64,000 nucleotides of DNA from Odontocerum albicorne. Taxonomy: Eukaryota > Arthropoda > Insecta > Trichoptera > Odontoceridae. Location: contig OX463859.1 of NCBI GenBank assembly GCA_949825065.1, forward strand, positions 14,265,328 through 14,329,327. Direction: 5' to 3'. Below, one piece after another: positions 11,552-22,594 of this stretch. The notes beneath the pieces are model-generated. The model was not told the origin of the DNA. It searched no databases and worked only from the letters and a program-made list of their open reading frames with translations. The translations under genes and the position numbers were made by a program. Numbering within the stretch: position 1 is the stretch's first letter; the number at the start of each line of letters is the position of its first letter.

Positions 11552-12218
11552 GTGGGCTTGCCCAAGGGCTCTTGCTGGGGCGGCATATACCTTGAAGCAT
11601 CATCTCCTCAAATTCTTTTTTGACTGCTTGATAGCGGTGGGGTGGTATTTGCCTTGCTTTCGCATATAATGGTGGGCCAGTTGTTTCGATGTAATGCTCC
11701 ACTTGATGTTTGGAGACTTCCTTGAAAGGTGATGGTCTTGTGACGTCGGGGAATTCTGCGAGAATTCGGTGGTACTTCTGCTCCATATCAATCGTTCGTA
11801 CTGTTGGTTGTGCATAACTGTACATTGGCGCCCTGACATAGAGGTTCGTCGTTTGGTCCATGAGGCGGCGTCCAGCGACGTCGACGAGGAGTCTATGATG
11901 CGTCAGGAAGTCTGCTCCGAGTATCGGCTTCGTGACGGCTGCCATGACGAACTTCCAACGGAATGCTCTTCTAAGATTTAGGTCGAGCTCCATTGTCTTT
12001 TCTCCATATGTACGGATTACTGTGTTGTTCGCAGCGTACAGGTTGAAAGGAAGAGGCTTTGCGTAACCTGACGCTCTTGGTATTACGGAGATGTTCGCTC
12101 CGGTGTCGACCAGGAACCTCATTCCTGACCTTTTGTCAGTTACGAATAGGCGGTTGGTGGTTCCATAAACGCCGGGTTCCGCCGAGGCCAGCGTTTTTGT
12201 CAGTTTTCCGCTTCCCTA
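11529..12218 (-). pseudogene. Protease and N-terminal reverse transcriptase
   Basis: The frame is open from 'RLFVTDKRSGMRFLVDTG' on. 'FLVDTGANISVIPR' is the aspartic protease active site (DTG), with a downstream 'ILGADFL' flap/core motif. RT begins with 'VEHYIETTGPPLYAKARQIP' and 'MLQGICRPSKSPWASPLVVI', followed by a lysine run encoded by ten A residues (minus strand, 11529-11538). One extra A there shifts the frame, so translation continues as nonsense to 11316. The first Met is at 12122, but pol is probably entered by frameshifting from gag near 12220. Confidence 0.9.
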
Positions 12219-13134
12219 GTTTTTTTGAATGTACAAGGCGATCTGCAGCGGAAAGCATTTTCCCAAATCTGTTGTGATAATAACAGAATGTTGATTCTGC
12301 AATGGAGGGTGAATGATCGCGTGTGGTGCGCGCTTCTGCTTGGCTGCGGTACGGTGATCGTCGGCGCTGACAGTCGTTGCAGGCAGCTCGCGACTTCACT
12401 TCCGCGATTTCCAAGCGGAGCTGCTTGACTTCGTCGACCAAGGCGCGGATAGTGTCTGGCTCGAAGGGTTGCCGGGGATCCATTGTTTTGGGGTTGTTTG
12501 CGGGTGGTGCTGCAATGATCATGGTCGCTAATTCCTTGTCTGTCTGTTCTAGCATTTTGTCGGCCAGCAGTGCGAGTTCGTCGAGGGTGGCAGTCTTGGA
12601 GATCGTATGGCTGATCGCCAAGACCGACCTCACGTGAGCAGGCATCAAATTCATCCACATCAGATGCAGCGTTGTATCCGGGATCATATCTCGGGCGTGA
12701 TTCTGCATGCGTCGTAACAGCTGTGATGGGCACTGGTCGCCGAGCTCCATCTCTGACAGCAGTCTTTGCAGCTGTCTCGCGTCGCTCTCCTCGTGGACGG
12801 AGATGAGTCTGTTTTTGACGTCTTGGTACTGGTTCGCGCTTGGGCTGTAGATTAGATCCGCGATCTGCTCGATGTCCTGTTTGTCAAGCTGGGCGAGGAC
12901 CATCTGAGCCAGCTGGGCTTGGCTGCGGTGGAGGTCCTGGGTGGCGGCTTCAAACGTAATAAACCACAGGCGTGGTTTGTCGCGCCAGAATGCCGTGATC
13001 CGCATCGCCAGCGCGATACCGGCGAGGTTATGTGCAGATGATGCGTTTCCAGATGCGGGTTCTGGGTTTTGGTTTGTCATTTTGCGGTCGTTATCGAGAT
13101 GATAATATATGTTATATTCGAAATCTGTGTTCAA
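12200..13134 (-). pseudogene. Gag
   Basis: It begins at a Met after the primer-binding site and encodes a gag-type protein; the Trp-rich start of the capsid-like region ('AFWRDKPRLWFITFEAA') and the Leu-rich body with 'LLRRMQNHA' fit Ty3/gypsy gags. Near the C-terminus 'CYYHNRFG' starts a short Cys/His motif whose last part ('AFRCRSPC') lies in another frame, because one base is missing near 12261-12264. In the shifted frame gag ends at 12200. Without the correction the open frame drifts on to 12136. Confidence 0.85.
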
Positions 13135-13152
13135 TTCACGTCGGGGTCACCA
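13127..13152 (-). other. Primer-binding site, tRNA-Trp
   Basis: The minus strand reads TGGTGACCCCGACGTGAATT and continues GAACAC, one base inside the 5' LTR. Its complement matches the 3' end of animal tRNA-Trp (acceptor strand, T arm and CCA) over about 26 bases. This marks the minus-strand priming site and fixes element orientation. Confidence 0.85.
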
Positions 13153-13153
13153 C

Positions 13154-13341
13154 TTTAGGAGAGCTATCAATAATGAAACACATATCTCAAAATATATTTT
13201 ACCGAATGAAATAAAAATAACATCTGTCAAAATTGTAATATTCCAAAAACAAAATGTCACTCTTTTTTTAATTTAGAATCCATAGACTCTAACATGGAAT
13301 GCGCCCGGCCAGGCCGGCGGGTGGACCTATCTACTGCTACA
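13154..13341 (-). repeat. 5' LTR of the gypsy element
   Basis: 188 bp, shorter than the 3' LTR by 15 bases, chiefly one slippage-type indel. The TG start on the minus strand abuts the CACT target duplication at 13342-13345. Confidence 0.92.
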
Positions 13342-13544
13342 CACTTAAACGATTAACAACGTATAGCGGAGAACTAAACGCTTTCTCAATCCGAAGCTCA
13401 GACTTCGGCTTTAAAAAAAGGCTTCATTTGAATGAAATTACTTCTCGCTGTCTAATTATATAATCACAGATTAAACGGTTATTAAATATTTAGAACAATA
13501 TGGTTTGTTGTATTTTCATTACGAACCATTGAACAAATTACTAA

Positions 13545-13790
13545 GCAAATATACACAACCCAGTGCAAGGTGTGTGAAAAAGAGATAGACCGAGGAAAAC
13601 ATGGCTGAATCAAGTGGACCAGATTTTGAAAGAAACTATAACGAGAACTGTGATTAATAGAAAATTGTGTATGACGAGATGTATGAATGTGGAGGAGGCG
13701 AAAGTTATTTGCTTGTATATAAAAGTTTGAAGGTATTTTATCTCTACTCACTCTGCAAGGGACACGGCGTGATTATATGTATGTATGTGT
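13545..13790 (+). pseudogene. RTE-type LINE, 3' end relic
   Basis: In one frame 'KKRDRPRKTWLNQVDQILKE' is followed by 'CMTRCMNVEEAKVICLY', the final coding blocks of RTE-type elements. A 3' tail with GTATGTATGTG follows. The Trp-Leu-Asn motif is the one also seen at 23100-23170. Confidence 0.75.
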
Positions 13791-13799
13791 GATTGAAAG

Positions 13800-13915
13800 A
13801 TAAAACAACATTGGGTTATACCGTTACAAAAAGTGGAATAAACAGTGTTTGATAAAACAAATTACAATGTCTTTAAACCTCCACAATGTTAATGTTTTAA
13901 CTATAAATAATATAA
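13800..13915 (+). repeat. Penelope-like element 3' tail
   Basis: The block around GTTATACCGTTACAAAAAGT, then CAGTGTTTGATAAAACAAAT and CTTTAAACCTCCACAATGTT, recurs at 24475-24580 and 30245-30295. Its first half recurs at 31530-31590, directly downstream of a GIY-YIG coding relic. I infer that it is the 3' end of that Penelope-like family. Confidence 0.55.
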
Positions 13916-14279
13916 AACAACATTCATCAAATTGAAAGAGCAAATGCAGATATTATGCATTCCACACTGGCGTAATGAAAATGCAAATCCAATGCAGTTT
14001 GAATTGTATTGCGCTTCGTGAATATCCCGAAAATGGAAATTTGCAATGATAATTTACGGTAATATACTATATTTTCATGCACTGCTGTCTTTGTACTGAA
14101 ATATCATCTTTACTTACACATCACATAACATACGTCTCGGTTTAACTGGAAACGTTTTAGTTTTTGAAGGCATTAAAAATAAAATACACATATATACGAG
14201 TACTTGATACTTCTGATGTTTGCATTTTTTTAAACATGTTTTTAAAAATATAAAACAATTATTAATTTTCTAAATTCAG

Positions 14280-14480
14280 CGATCTTACTATTTTCAAATC
14301 ATTTTCTGAGTTGTAGCCGTATTAAGTTGAGTTAAATATTGGCTAACGTTTCGAAACCGTTGCAGCTTTCACCCTCAGCATTTATCATTGCAATGGTTTA
14401 ATATTGTTATTTGTTTTATCAAACACTAGGTTTAATATTGTTTTTCGACATCACCCTGAAGATGAAGAACGCTTTCAACG
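14280..14480 (-). repeat. Probable Penelope-like terminal fragment
   Basis: The minus strand contains GTGTTTGATAAAACAAATAA followed downstream by GAGGGTGAAAGCTGCAACGG and TTTCGAAACG. The GTGTTTGATAAAACAAAT motif is shared with the tails at 13850 and 31568. Assignment is tentative. Confidence 0.4.
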
Positions 14481-16001
14481 TTTTGGTTATCATTAAAGCG
14501 ATTCGTCCAGCGCCACAACTCCGAATAACATTTGAAACTAGTCGAAGTTCCAAATGTTTTTCAGAGCTGTTAAAACTTGTGGAATTCTTGAAAACATGAT
14601 TAAAAATATCAGTCATCTAAGCACTGGTTTTTCAAAATTAGTGCTAGTTAAAGAATCCTGCTTTTTGAGTAGTATTTTTCATGTAACGATAGAAAACGAA
14701 TGCGAATGGAGCACTAAAACGTACGTACTTACTAATAAAACTGAAAAGTATCATCATCTAAGATGATAGTCCCCAAAAGTGTTTCATTACCAACTTTGAT
14801 GTATGTGAAAATGTGAGTGAAAGGTGTCCGTAAAAAATAAAAATCATTAAAAAATAAATAATAATAAAAAATAAATATCTATTATATTATAACCTATAGC
14901 CCAAATTAGAATTGTCATTATTTCAAGGGAAGTAGAATACGTCTTACAGTTAAAACAAAAATAGCCTTAGCATTGTTCTCAGTGTTGTTTACGAGGGTAG
15001 AAATAGGTATAGTTTTCCTTAATAGCAAGACACGTTTGTGAGAATTTCTTCAATAAAAGTGTCAAGTTTTATATCAGTCTCGGTGACATACTGGATGTTG
15101 GTTCGCTCATTTTCTGTACCGTCACAGCAATATGTGAAAACATTTGTATGTCTTTAGAAATAGTTGTGTCCATCTGTTAAGCTTCAGGAGCGTTTAAAAT
15201 AAATATATTGACTTATTTTACAGTGTTTTGGTTATTACATTTTTAAATTGTGAAAATCACTGAATTAATTATTTCAAATTCACGACCAATATAAACAAGA
15301 TTTAAAGTTAAAATGTACGTATTTTTATAAAAATTAAATATATTAAAATATCTAGCGGTTTGCACTTGATTATCGAAGTTTAGTAAAATGCTGACAAAAA
15401 TCGATGACATATGCATACTTCTTTCGTACAATGACATAATATGCATATTTTCGAAATAAACATAATCTTCAAAACATGATATATGTGGCTAAGTTTGGAC
15501 AACGTTCTCTTACACAAGTGAGTTAAAATAATCGAAGAAGTGTCCTAGTCTTACTTTAACATACACGTATTTGAATTATTATTTTTACATGAAATCCAAT
15601 TAAATAATAATATTACTCCCCGAAACAATCATTCAATTTTATTTTTGATTAAATTATTTCAGAACGATTAAATATAACAATGTATGGTTTGACGTTTGCG
15701 TTTCAACTTTTGTTTCAACGTTTGTTTTTCAACTTTCAATTCTTTCGGGGACTAATTATTTGATTCTCGTTATATTTTAAATAGGGTTCTTCTTCAAGTT
15801 TTACTTAAAGCCTCTTTTACATATTTATGTATTATTTTATTTAACTTTAGGTGTATTCATTAAAATTTCATCCAACTTACCTGAAAGATGTGTAAAATAT
15901 TTTAAGTGAACCCCTTTACATATAAATTGAGTTTCAGCAAGACTCTAACTATAATCGACTAGAACTAATAAAAAATAGACTATACATTCATTAGAATATT
16001 G
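14481..16001. other. Intergenic DNA up to the assembly gap
   Basis: AT-rich, with short open frames that look random. Nothing recognised. Confidence 0.4.
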
Positions 16002-16201
16002 NNNNNNNNNNNNNNNNNNNNNNNNNNNNNNNNNNNNNNNNNNNNNNNNNNNNNNNNNNNNNNNNNNNNNNNNNNNNNNNNNNNNNNNNNNNNNNNNNNN
16101 NNNNNNNNNNNNNNNNNNNNNNNNNNNNNNNNNNNNNNNNNNNNNNNNNNNNNNNNNNNNNNNNNNNNNNNNNNNNNNNNNNNNNNNNNNNNNNNNNNNN
16201 N
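16002..16201. other. Assembly gap (200 N)
   Basis: Exactly 200 undetermined bases. Open frames reported across it have no meaning. Confidence 0.99.
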
Positions 16202-16572
16202 CCAGTTCTGGGTAACTTTTCAAAGAGCTTTGAAGCACTCGTATATATGTCGTCTGAAAATCAAACGTCGTGAAGGGGATTACTTAGTACTACTTCTGTA
16301 AACATTTTTTTAAAATTACACCTGGTTTATTGTCTTTTCAAGTATATTTTTAACAATATTTTCAAAAACCCGTTGTCATTCGCATTTTGAAAACACTTAT
16401 TGAAAAATGAGGTAATTATTAAGTAAAATTTCACACAAGTTGATGATGTTTTAAAGCAGTATATTATGAGAAAAAAACTTGATTTTTATTGACGTATTGA
16501 ATTCATAAAGCTAGTGACATTCAACGCGACCGTTAACTTTTAAACTTTATACAAAACAAAAAACGTTCTACA

Positions 16573-16780
16573 ATGTCTCGAAGACCCAGATTGACAGAAG
16601 AAGATCATGTTGCTGCAAAGCGAAGAAAAACAGAATAACAACGGCTACGGCGACAAACTATAAACACTGACCATAGACAGTACTAATGAGGATCGTAGAT
16701 CACGGCTCAGCAACGAAGATCGGCAAACCAAATATGAGAGTCACCAGCAGGCTAAGGCAAATATTATGATTGGTAATTAA
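16573..16780 (+). pseudogene. Possible Helitron N-terminal relic
   Basis: A Met-initiated stretch (MSRRPRLTEEDHVAAKRRKT) followed after a stop by Arg/Gln-rich residues (QRLRRQ ... AQQRRSANQ) resembles the basic, repetitive N-terminus of insect Helitron Rep/helicase proteins. No Rep or helicase motif is present and no Helitron ends were found. It could also be a chance basic segment. Confidence 0.3.
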
Positions 16781-17445
16781 CTGTTCATTTTATTAATTTT
16801 TCAATATTTTTTTATGTCTTACGTTTTTAGTTGTGTATTCGTGTTTTGTTTTATGATTAATTATATACTCGTATTTATGTGTTTTGGAGAAATCACAATA
16901 AGAAATTTTTCATCATTTTCTTTGTTTTCCAGGAATAAATCTATTTTTATAATTGTATTTATTTGACGTGTACATGCAAAAAAGGTTCAAGTCACATTTA
17001 ACTGTTTTCAAATACTCGTGTGAAAGTTGAGTAACAGGAAACGTGGGTTTGCGTAGGTTTATTCAGATTGTTTTTGTCAATATTAAAAAAAGCAAAAAGT
17101 AAACATGATATGTAAATTAATTTTAACTATTTTTTACTTTATATAGTTGAGGTATATACATTCTATTTTCTAAATAAAGCTTTCAACTTTAAAAGTATTC
17201 AAATTTGACACAAACTAATTGTTTTTCTTTTTATTATAAATATTTAAAAATATTACCTGTTTCAAAGCAATAAAAACTCTTCTTAGATATTTTTCATTCC
17301 GAGTTGATAAAGGGTTCTGTAAAAAAATAGAAGATAATTAATTTAGTTAGTAATCTTATATTCTAAAATATATAGTCTTACGTACAAAACGATATTCGTA
17401 CAAAATAAACATTATCGGCTACCAACTAGATAAGAAGTTTGCGAA
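16781..17445. other. AT-rich intergenic stretch
   Basis: No gene or named repeat. A TACGAGTA site (minus strand) lies at 16866. Confidence 0.4.
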
Positions 17446-17585
17446 TAAACATGTATGACGAGATGTATAGATGTTGACGAAGCGAGAACTATATACACGG
17501 TTAAAAAAAAACGTGAAAATTTGTTATCTCTGCCTACCACAAAATGTACATGCCGTGACGATGTTTATGTAACTAGGCAGTATAT
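17446..17585 (+). pseudogene. RTE-type LINE, extreme 3' coding end
   Basis: 'MTRCIDVDEARTIYTVKK' and a following 'LLSLPTTKCTCRDDVYV' correspond to the last coding block and the C-rich tail seen in the other RTE relics. Truncated at the 5' side. Confidence 0.6.
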
Positions 17586-17810
17586 ATATTCTTATGAAAC
17601 CGATGTTTTATATTTTTTAGTATTTCTAGTTAACTATTTTAACACATTATTGGATGGTTTTGCGGGTCTATAAAATTTACTTTTCACACATTATTTTTTA
17701 AGAGTTTACAAAAACTGTCAAATGTAAAATCGACAAAACAACCATTGAACGGATAATATCAATTCATATCAATATTTAAACCAAATTTAAAAGCAACGAA
17801 CTTTACCCCG

Positions 17811-18120
17811 TGTGAGGGATGACCTATGGCAAAATAATATTATTATTGCAAGAAAACATAGGGCAAAATTACATTACCCATGTGAAGGAAGACCTAGGGC
17901 AAAATAACATTATCCATGCAAGGGAAAACCTAGGGCAAAATAGCATTTCCTATGCAAGGGAAGACCAATGGCAAAATAACATTACCCATGCAAGGTCCTT
18001 TAGCGTAATAACATTACCCAGTGCAAGGGTAGATCCAGTACAAAGTAACATCACCCATGAAAGTGAACACCCAAGGCAAAATAATATTACCCCTTGCAAG
18101 GGATGACCTAGGACAAAATA
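17811..18120. repeat. 36-bp minisatellite, about 8 copies
   Basis: The unit contains GACCTAGGGCAAAATAACAT and TACCCATGCAAGG (36 bp). One plus-strand frame (17819-18106) is open through most of it, with a 12-residue repeat around AREDLGQNNIT. Copies are diverged and a few have indels. There is no upstream start context or domain that supports a gene, so I treat it as a minisatellite. Confidence 0.85.
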
Positions 18121-18519
18121 AAAAGGTGACGAATATAATTGTTGGGCGTATTGAACAGATGTTTACTGTTTTCTTTTTCTCACTATCAGCAGTTTGCGTG
18201 TTAACTCGTTTATGCAGGAACGGATATCTCTCCTTAGATTTTGTGAGTGAATACCAAGCATAACCAATAAAAAAATTGGGTGGAAAAATGAACTGTCAAT
18301 TAATTTAGCATTCCTATTATGTTAAATATGAATAAGGACTATTCAAGTTTTGGTATTTTATAACATATATAATTGAAAAATTAGACTTTATTTTTTAATG
18401 TGTTATTCTATATTTTTTAATCGATGATTTTATTTCGATTTTATGAAAACTATCACACTGGCAGTTTATAAAACTATATTAATATCATATCGATGAGAAT
18501 CATTCCCTACAAACGACAA

Positions 18520-18900
18520 TTGGGTACTCCAAAAATGTCAGCAGTGGTACCTCAGACAAATAAAGAAGATTCGATGGTATCATTGATTATCAAATGATGA
18601 AGTTTTGAGAAAAGCCAACAGCTGTAGCATCCAGAATTTTGTGCTACGTATTTTCTTGCCTTGGTCTGAATACGTAGCATTGCTGAATACAGACTCTCAT
18701 AAAATATTATCTTTGGTATGCTGAGCTAGTAGGAAAAAGCACGGTGGGCAGCACAAGAGATATACGAATTTGCTGCATGAGACGCTTAGAAATATTGATT
18801 GTCAACTGGGAGCAAACAGCAGCAGATAGAGCCAAATGCTGTACCACTGTTGTTTGTTATCAGAGAGCCAATAAAAAAAGAAGACGCAGATAAGCTACAA
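18520..18900 (+). pseudogene. LINE reverse-transcriptase C-terminal relic
   Basis: Degraded blocks in order: 'RWYH', 'VLRKANSCSIQNFVLRI', a 'GHV' remnant, 'GGQHKRYTNLLHETLRNID' and a final Lys/Arg-rich tail. The order matches the C-terminal part of LINE ORF2s of the CR1/Jockey-like type. Several stops are present. Confidence 0.6.
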
Positions 18901-19002
18901 GTACTAAAGCTCCTTATTTTACAGTCAACAGAATATGCCTATCGTAAATTGGCTAACATAGTCATCTCTTCTTCATAGTCAACATTCTTCTCCCTACTTC
19001 CG

Positions 19003-19497
19003 GTGTTCAAGTCCAGAAGTGTCCACAGAAAAACCAAAGTAACCCTATACAAAACAATTATTAGAACAGTGGTGGCATATGGATGCGAAGCATGGACACT
19101 GACAGTTAAATCCGCAGAGTTGCTGGATGCCTTCGAGAGAAGAGTACTACGTAGGATCCTGGGCCCCGTAAATGACGGCGAAACCTGGCGAATACGATAC
19201 AATGACGAGCTGTATAATATCTACAAAGCTCCCAGGCTATCTGTACATGTCAGACTGAGCAGATTGAGATGGGCCGGACATGTGCAGAAAATGCCGTCAT
19301 CGCGAGCACCCAAAAGAATCCTGGAGGGACACCCTGGTGGGAGAAGGAGAGTGGGCAGGCCAAGGCTGCGATGGGAAGACAAAGTTGAGAGGGACGCAAC
19401 CCGGCTGCTGCAGGCGCAGGATTTTAGGGTCGTGGCGGAAGACAGGAGGAGTTGGAGGCGAAGATTGACGGAGGCCAAAGCTCGATATGGGCTGTAA
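19003..19497 (+). CDS. LINE ORF2 C-terminal fragment, open frame
   Basis: A 164-codon open frame that is GC-rich compared with its flanks. It reads 'VTLYKTIIRTVVAYGCEAWT', 'AFERRVLRRILGPVNDGETW', 'RLSRLRWAGHVQKMP' and 'GRRRVGRPRLRWEDKVERDA', ending 'RRLTEAKARYGL'. These are the typical thumb and C-terminal motifs of insect LINE reverse transcriptases; the catalytic palm is missing. It is a 5'-truncated insertion, a common fate of LINEs. The Met is internal, not a true start, and coding similarity begins slightly upstream (about 18990). The frame is undamaged, so this insertion is probably younger than the neighbouring relics. Confidence 0.85.
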   Translation: MFKSRSVHRKTKVTLYKTIIRTVVAYGCEAWTLTVKSAELLDAFERRVLRRILGPVNDGETWRIRYNDELYNIYKAPRLSVHVRLSRLRWAGHVQKMPSSRAPKRILEGHPGGRRRVGRPRLRWEDKVERDATRLLQAQDFRVVAEDRRSWRRRLTEAKARYGL

Positions 19498-20369
19498 GAC
19501 CATCGAAAGAAAAGTCATCTCTGGTGACATGAACGACAAGAACCCTAATCCCTCATTTCGTATTGTGCCTTATATTATACTTGTCACTGGTAATGGGCAT
19601 CCATTCATTCCTTGAAGTCATAGCAGAAAATATTATTGTTCCTCTTGGTTCAAAAACACCTGAAACGCTCAGGGTTCTTTTACTGAAATGAGCCAAAACA
19701 TTTGATAACCAAAGCTTCTCTTCTCCGGTGGCACCAACGTCAAGTAATTTGGTTTCTCGTTTTATAGTGTACCTTCTGTTATAATCGTCAAGGGTTGTGA
19801 ACATTCATTAATTTAAATATCGCATTAATCGTTTGATATTTAAAAAGCACAGATTAAGTTCAAATAATCCGGTTTTCCGTTGCTAAATTGTGACGCAATT
19901 TATAACAAAATATAATTAACACGTGACCTTAAACCCTAAAATAGAAATGCGCCTGTCATTTCTGATTAATTAACCAAAAAGGTTTTATAAATGCAGGAAT
20001 ATTAAAATAAGTCAGACATCGAAAGGTTTGACATTGAAAACTATTTTCATCTTGGATATATGGGAAATGACTAAAATCAGACGCATTATGAAGATTTATG
20101 GCATAATTTTATCGCTGACATGAATATTATATAACAAGACGATTAACTTGCGCCATACACGTTTTCAGAGTGTTTTGTATGGTTGTTGAACTATTATAAA
20201 GCTTTTATACACGGTTCGTCAATGAAGAAAATATTGATTTTATTTTCGCGTAACCACCAGCGCTATCTGTGGATGAATAAATTTGTTAACTAGCGACACA
20301 CTTCGACAGTATTCCGTAAAAGTTTCAAAGCACTGACATGACTGGTTCATTCGTAATGACGTAACAATT

Positions 20370-21135
20370 AACAGTACCATCTGAGTCTCGGTCGGAAAAG
20401 GAACAATTGGGTAAACATGCCACAAAAACTTTTGAAATGATTCAAACTGTTTACGGCAATGAAGCCATGAGTCGTAAGCATGTTTTGAAGTGGTATGCAA
20501 GATTTCGTTATGGTAGAAAGAGCATTGAAGATGATCCACGGCCTGGCCCATCATTGACAGTTCAAATTGAAGAAAATATTTAAAAAATAGCTGAAATTCT
20601 TCGTAATGGTCGGTGTTTGTCTACTAAGCTCATCGAAGAGCTCACTGGAAATCCTAAATCCACTGTCCACCTCATTTTAACGGAAAATTTGGGCTAACGA
20701 AAAGTCACACACTAACACGATCAAAAAGTTTGCAGAATGGAGCATTTCAGAGCCACGAGAAGAGTGGCTGGTATGAATCCAGATTTCGTGTCAAGCATTG
20801 TGACAGGTGATGATACATGGTGCTTTCAGTATGAGCTACTTACAAAGCGCCAGAGCTTGGAATGGAGAGTCCACAATCTCCGAAACCGAAAAAAGTGCGC
20901 ATGCAGAAGAGCCGAATTAAGACGGCTCACCGTTTTATTTGATTCCAAAGAAATTGTTCATAAAGAATTAACGCCAGAAGATAAAATGATGAAGGTCGAT
21001 GTGTACTTGGGTGTTTAGAATCATTTATGGGTCAGGATTCTTCGAATTCGACCCAAATCCCGGGAACAAGGGGAATGGTCATTGTTGCACGACAATTCAC
21101 AGGTGCAAGATTCAAAATTCACATTTAAGAAAATA
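20370..21135 (+). pseudogene. Mariner transposase relic, irritans-like
   Basis: In order: 'KTFEMIQTVYGNEAMSRKHV', 'RKSIEDDPRPGP', 'LIEELTGNPKSTVH', a linker, then 'SIVTGDDTWCFQYELLTKRQ' with the first catalytic Asp, 'RLTVLFDSKEIVHKEL' and 'WSLLHDNS' with the second Asp. The C-terminal third and the last Asp are missing. Stops occur after 'QIEENI' and 'LTENLG', and there is at least one frameshift. No terminal repeats were identified. The part from 20737 to 21018 stays open for 93 codons. Confidence 0.8.
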
Positions 21136-22590
21136 AAGGGACCTTAGTATCGTTCAAGTGAAAAAAATATATGTCCAAACTGGACGTAAATTAATTCAGT
21201 TAAAATTTGTTTATAATTACAAAAAAAAATGCTAAATTGCAGGAAACAAGTGTTCTCGAGAGTAACTGTGCCAAACTATGGTATTTGTACTAATACTGGT
21301 ACGCGTGTTCCAATCTAGATACGAACTGACAAGTATCAACATACAGAAATTACATGAAACTTCAACATAGTTTACATGTTGAGGCCTATTTGCATCAACG
21401 ATATTGCACAGTTAAAAGAATAAAATGCAGTGTATTTTATAAGTGTCTATATGAAATTTCCTTAGATTTAATCCTTAAATGATGCAAGTAATGTACATTG
21501 AAACTAAAGAAGGTTTTATTTCCTATATTTATTGAACCTAAAGAAGGTTTTATTTTCTATATTTATTTGTACACGTCAAATGATTTTATGGATATATAAT
21601 TTATGAAAAATAGGACAAATAAAAAGTCCATAAATACATTTGTAATTTTATATGGATACTCAAATCATATAGATCTGGGTTTGTTGCCTTTCATTTATCG
21701 TGTCCCCAGTAAACTATAGTTTTGCTTGTTTCTTATTGAGAAAAATCTGTGAATACTTTTTACTGAATTTTGATTATTTAATAGCTCCGTTACAAACTCT
21801 CATCAACTTCATAAGTTAATACTTAATAGCATATACATGGTATATACCAAGTGAGTCAACCCCTAATATTCGTATATTTCATCGTTTAAGGTAAATCAAA
21901 AGTTCATCTTAAAATGTCCTGTACATAATCATAAAAACACACCACATTTAAGAATTCATATAAGTATTTATTCGCAATTTTTTATTGTTAATTTAAACTT
22001 TCCAAACTAAAATTCTAAGATATATTTGTTACAGTAAAAAGGGTACAAAACTGTAGGTTTATGTACCCATATTGTGAATATTTACTTATAATGGAGTCTG
22101 AGGAGTACTTGTGGTACGCTACACTTTGTAGTTTTCAGTTTTAAAAAGTTTGCACACTCCTATCACCAAAGTGCTACCACGAAAGCATGTAAAGGCTTAC
22201 CACAAATCCTAAAAGTTTATTAGTCAATAAACAAATATTCTCAATATGTGAAGCCAATGTGAAATTGTAATTAATGACATAAAAAAATTATAATTGCTGC
22301 ATCTATTAACATTCAGACCCAAGAGACGTTTAAAAAGTAAATTTATTCAAAAGTTTTGTCCCTCTGGATATCACGATCTAATTTGCTGACTTAAATTTGT
22401 CAGATAAATTGTCTGCGAAGTGTCAGAGGGGGAACGGTCTGCCAATCCAGCTGTCACAAAGCCTGTTGTACGAGAACCGATTCGAGAATCGAATTAACTT
22501 TTTTTTTCCAGAAATCCGAACAAAATTATCACCGATTTATTTGATCTCTAGATTTATATTATCATTATAATTGTAGAAATGCTTACAGTG
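21136..22590. other. Intergenic DNA with small duplications
   Basis: A 31-bp near-perfect tandem duplication lies around 21505-21565 (AAAGAAGGTTTTATTT core). Otherwise nothing is recognised. Confidence 0.4.
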
Positions 22591-22594
22591 TGAA

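Larger units (their letters stand above)
9135..13345 (-). mobile_element. Ty3/gypsy LTR retrotransposon, degenerate
   Basis: A complete but inactive LTR retrotransposon read on the minus strand. Two direct repeats (LTRs) at 9139-9341 and 13154-13341 begin with TG on the minus strand (TGTAGCAGTAG). The element is flanked by CACT at 9135-9138 and 13342-13345, a 4-bp target duplication. Internal order on the minus strand is primer-binding site, gag, protease, reverse transcriptase, RNase H, integrase, polypurine tract; integrase after RNase H is the Ty3/gypsy order. Damage includes a 1-base loss in gag, an extra base in an A run in RT, a frameshift after RNase H and an internal deletion in integrase. 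There is no sign of an env gene. GC content is clearly above the surroundings, and the LTRs differ by few substitutions plus indels, which points to fairly recent insertion. Confidence 0.93.

Noticed and set aside
9376..13134. Env gene or infectious retrovirus
   Set aside because: After integrase the sequence goes directly to the polypurine tract and LTR; no envelope-like frame exists.
15945..16301. Open frames of about 100 codons on both strands
   Set aside because: They run through the 200-N gap and are artefacts.
19553..19804. 83-codon minus-strand frame next to the LINE fragment
   Set aside because: Protein-like in composition, but I recognise no motif and it lies beside LINE-derived DNA; not enough to call a gene.
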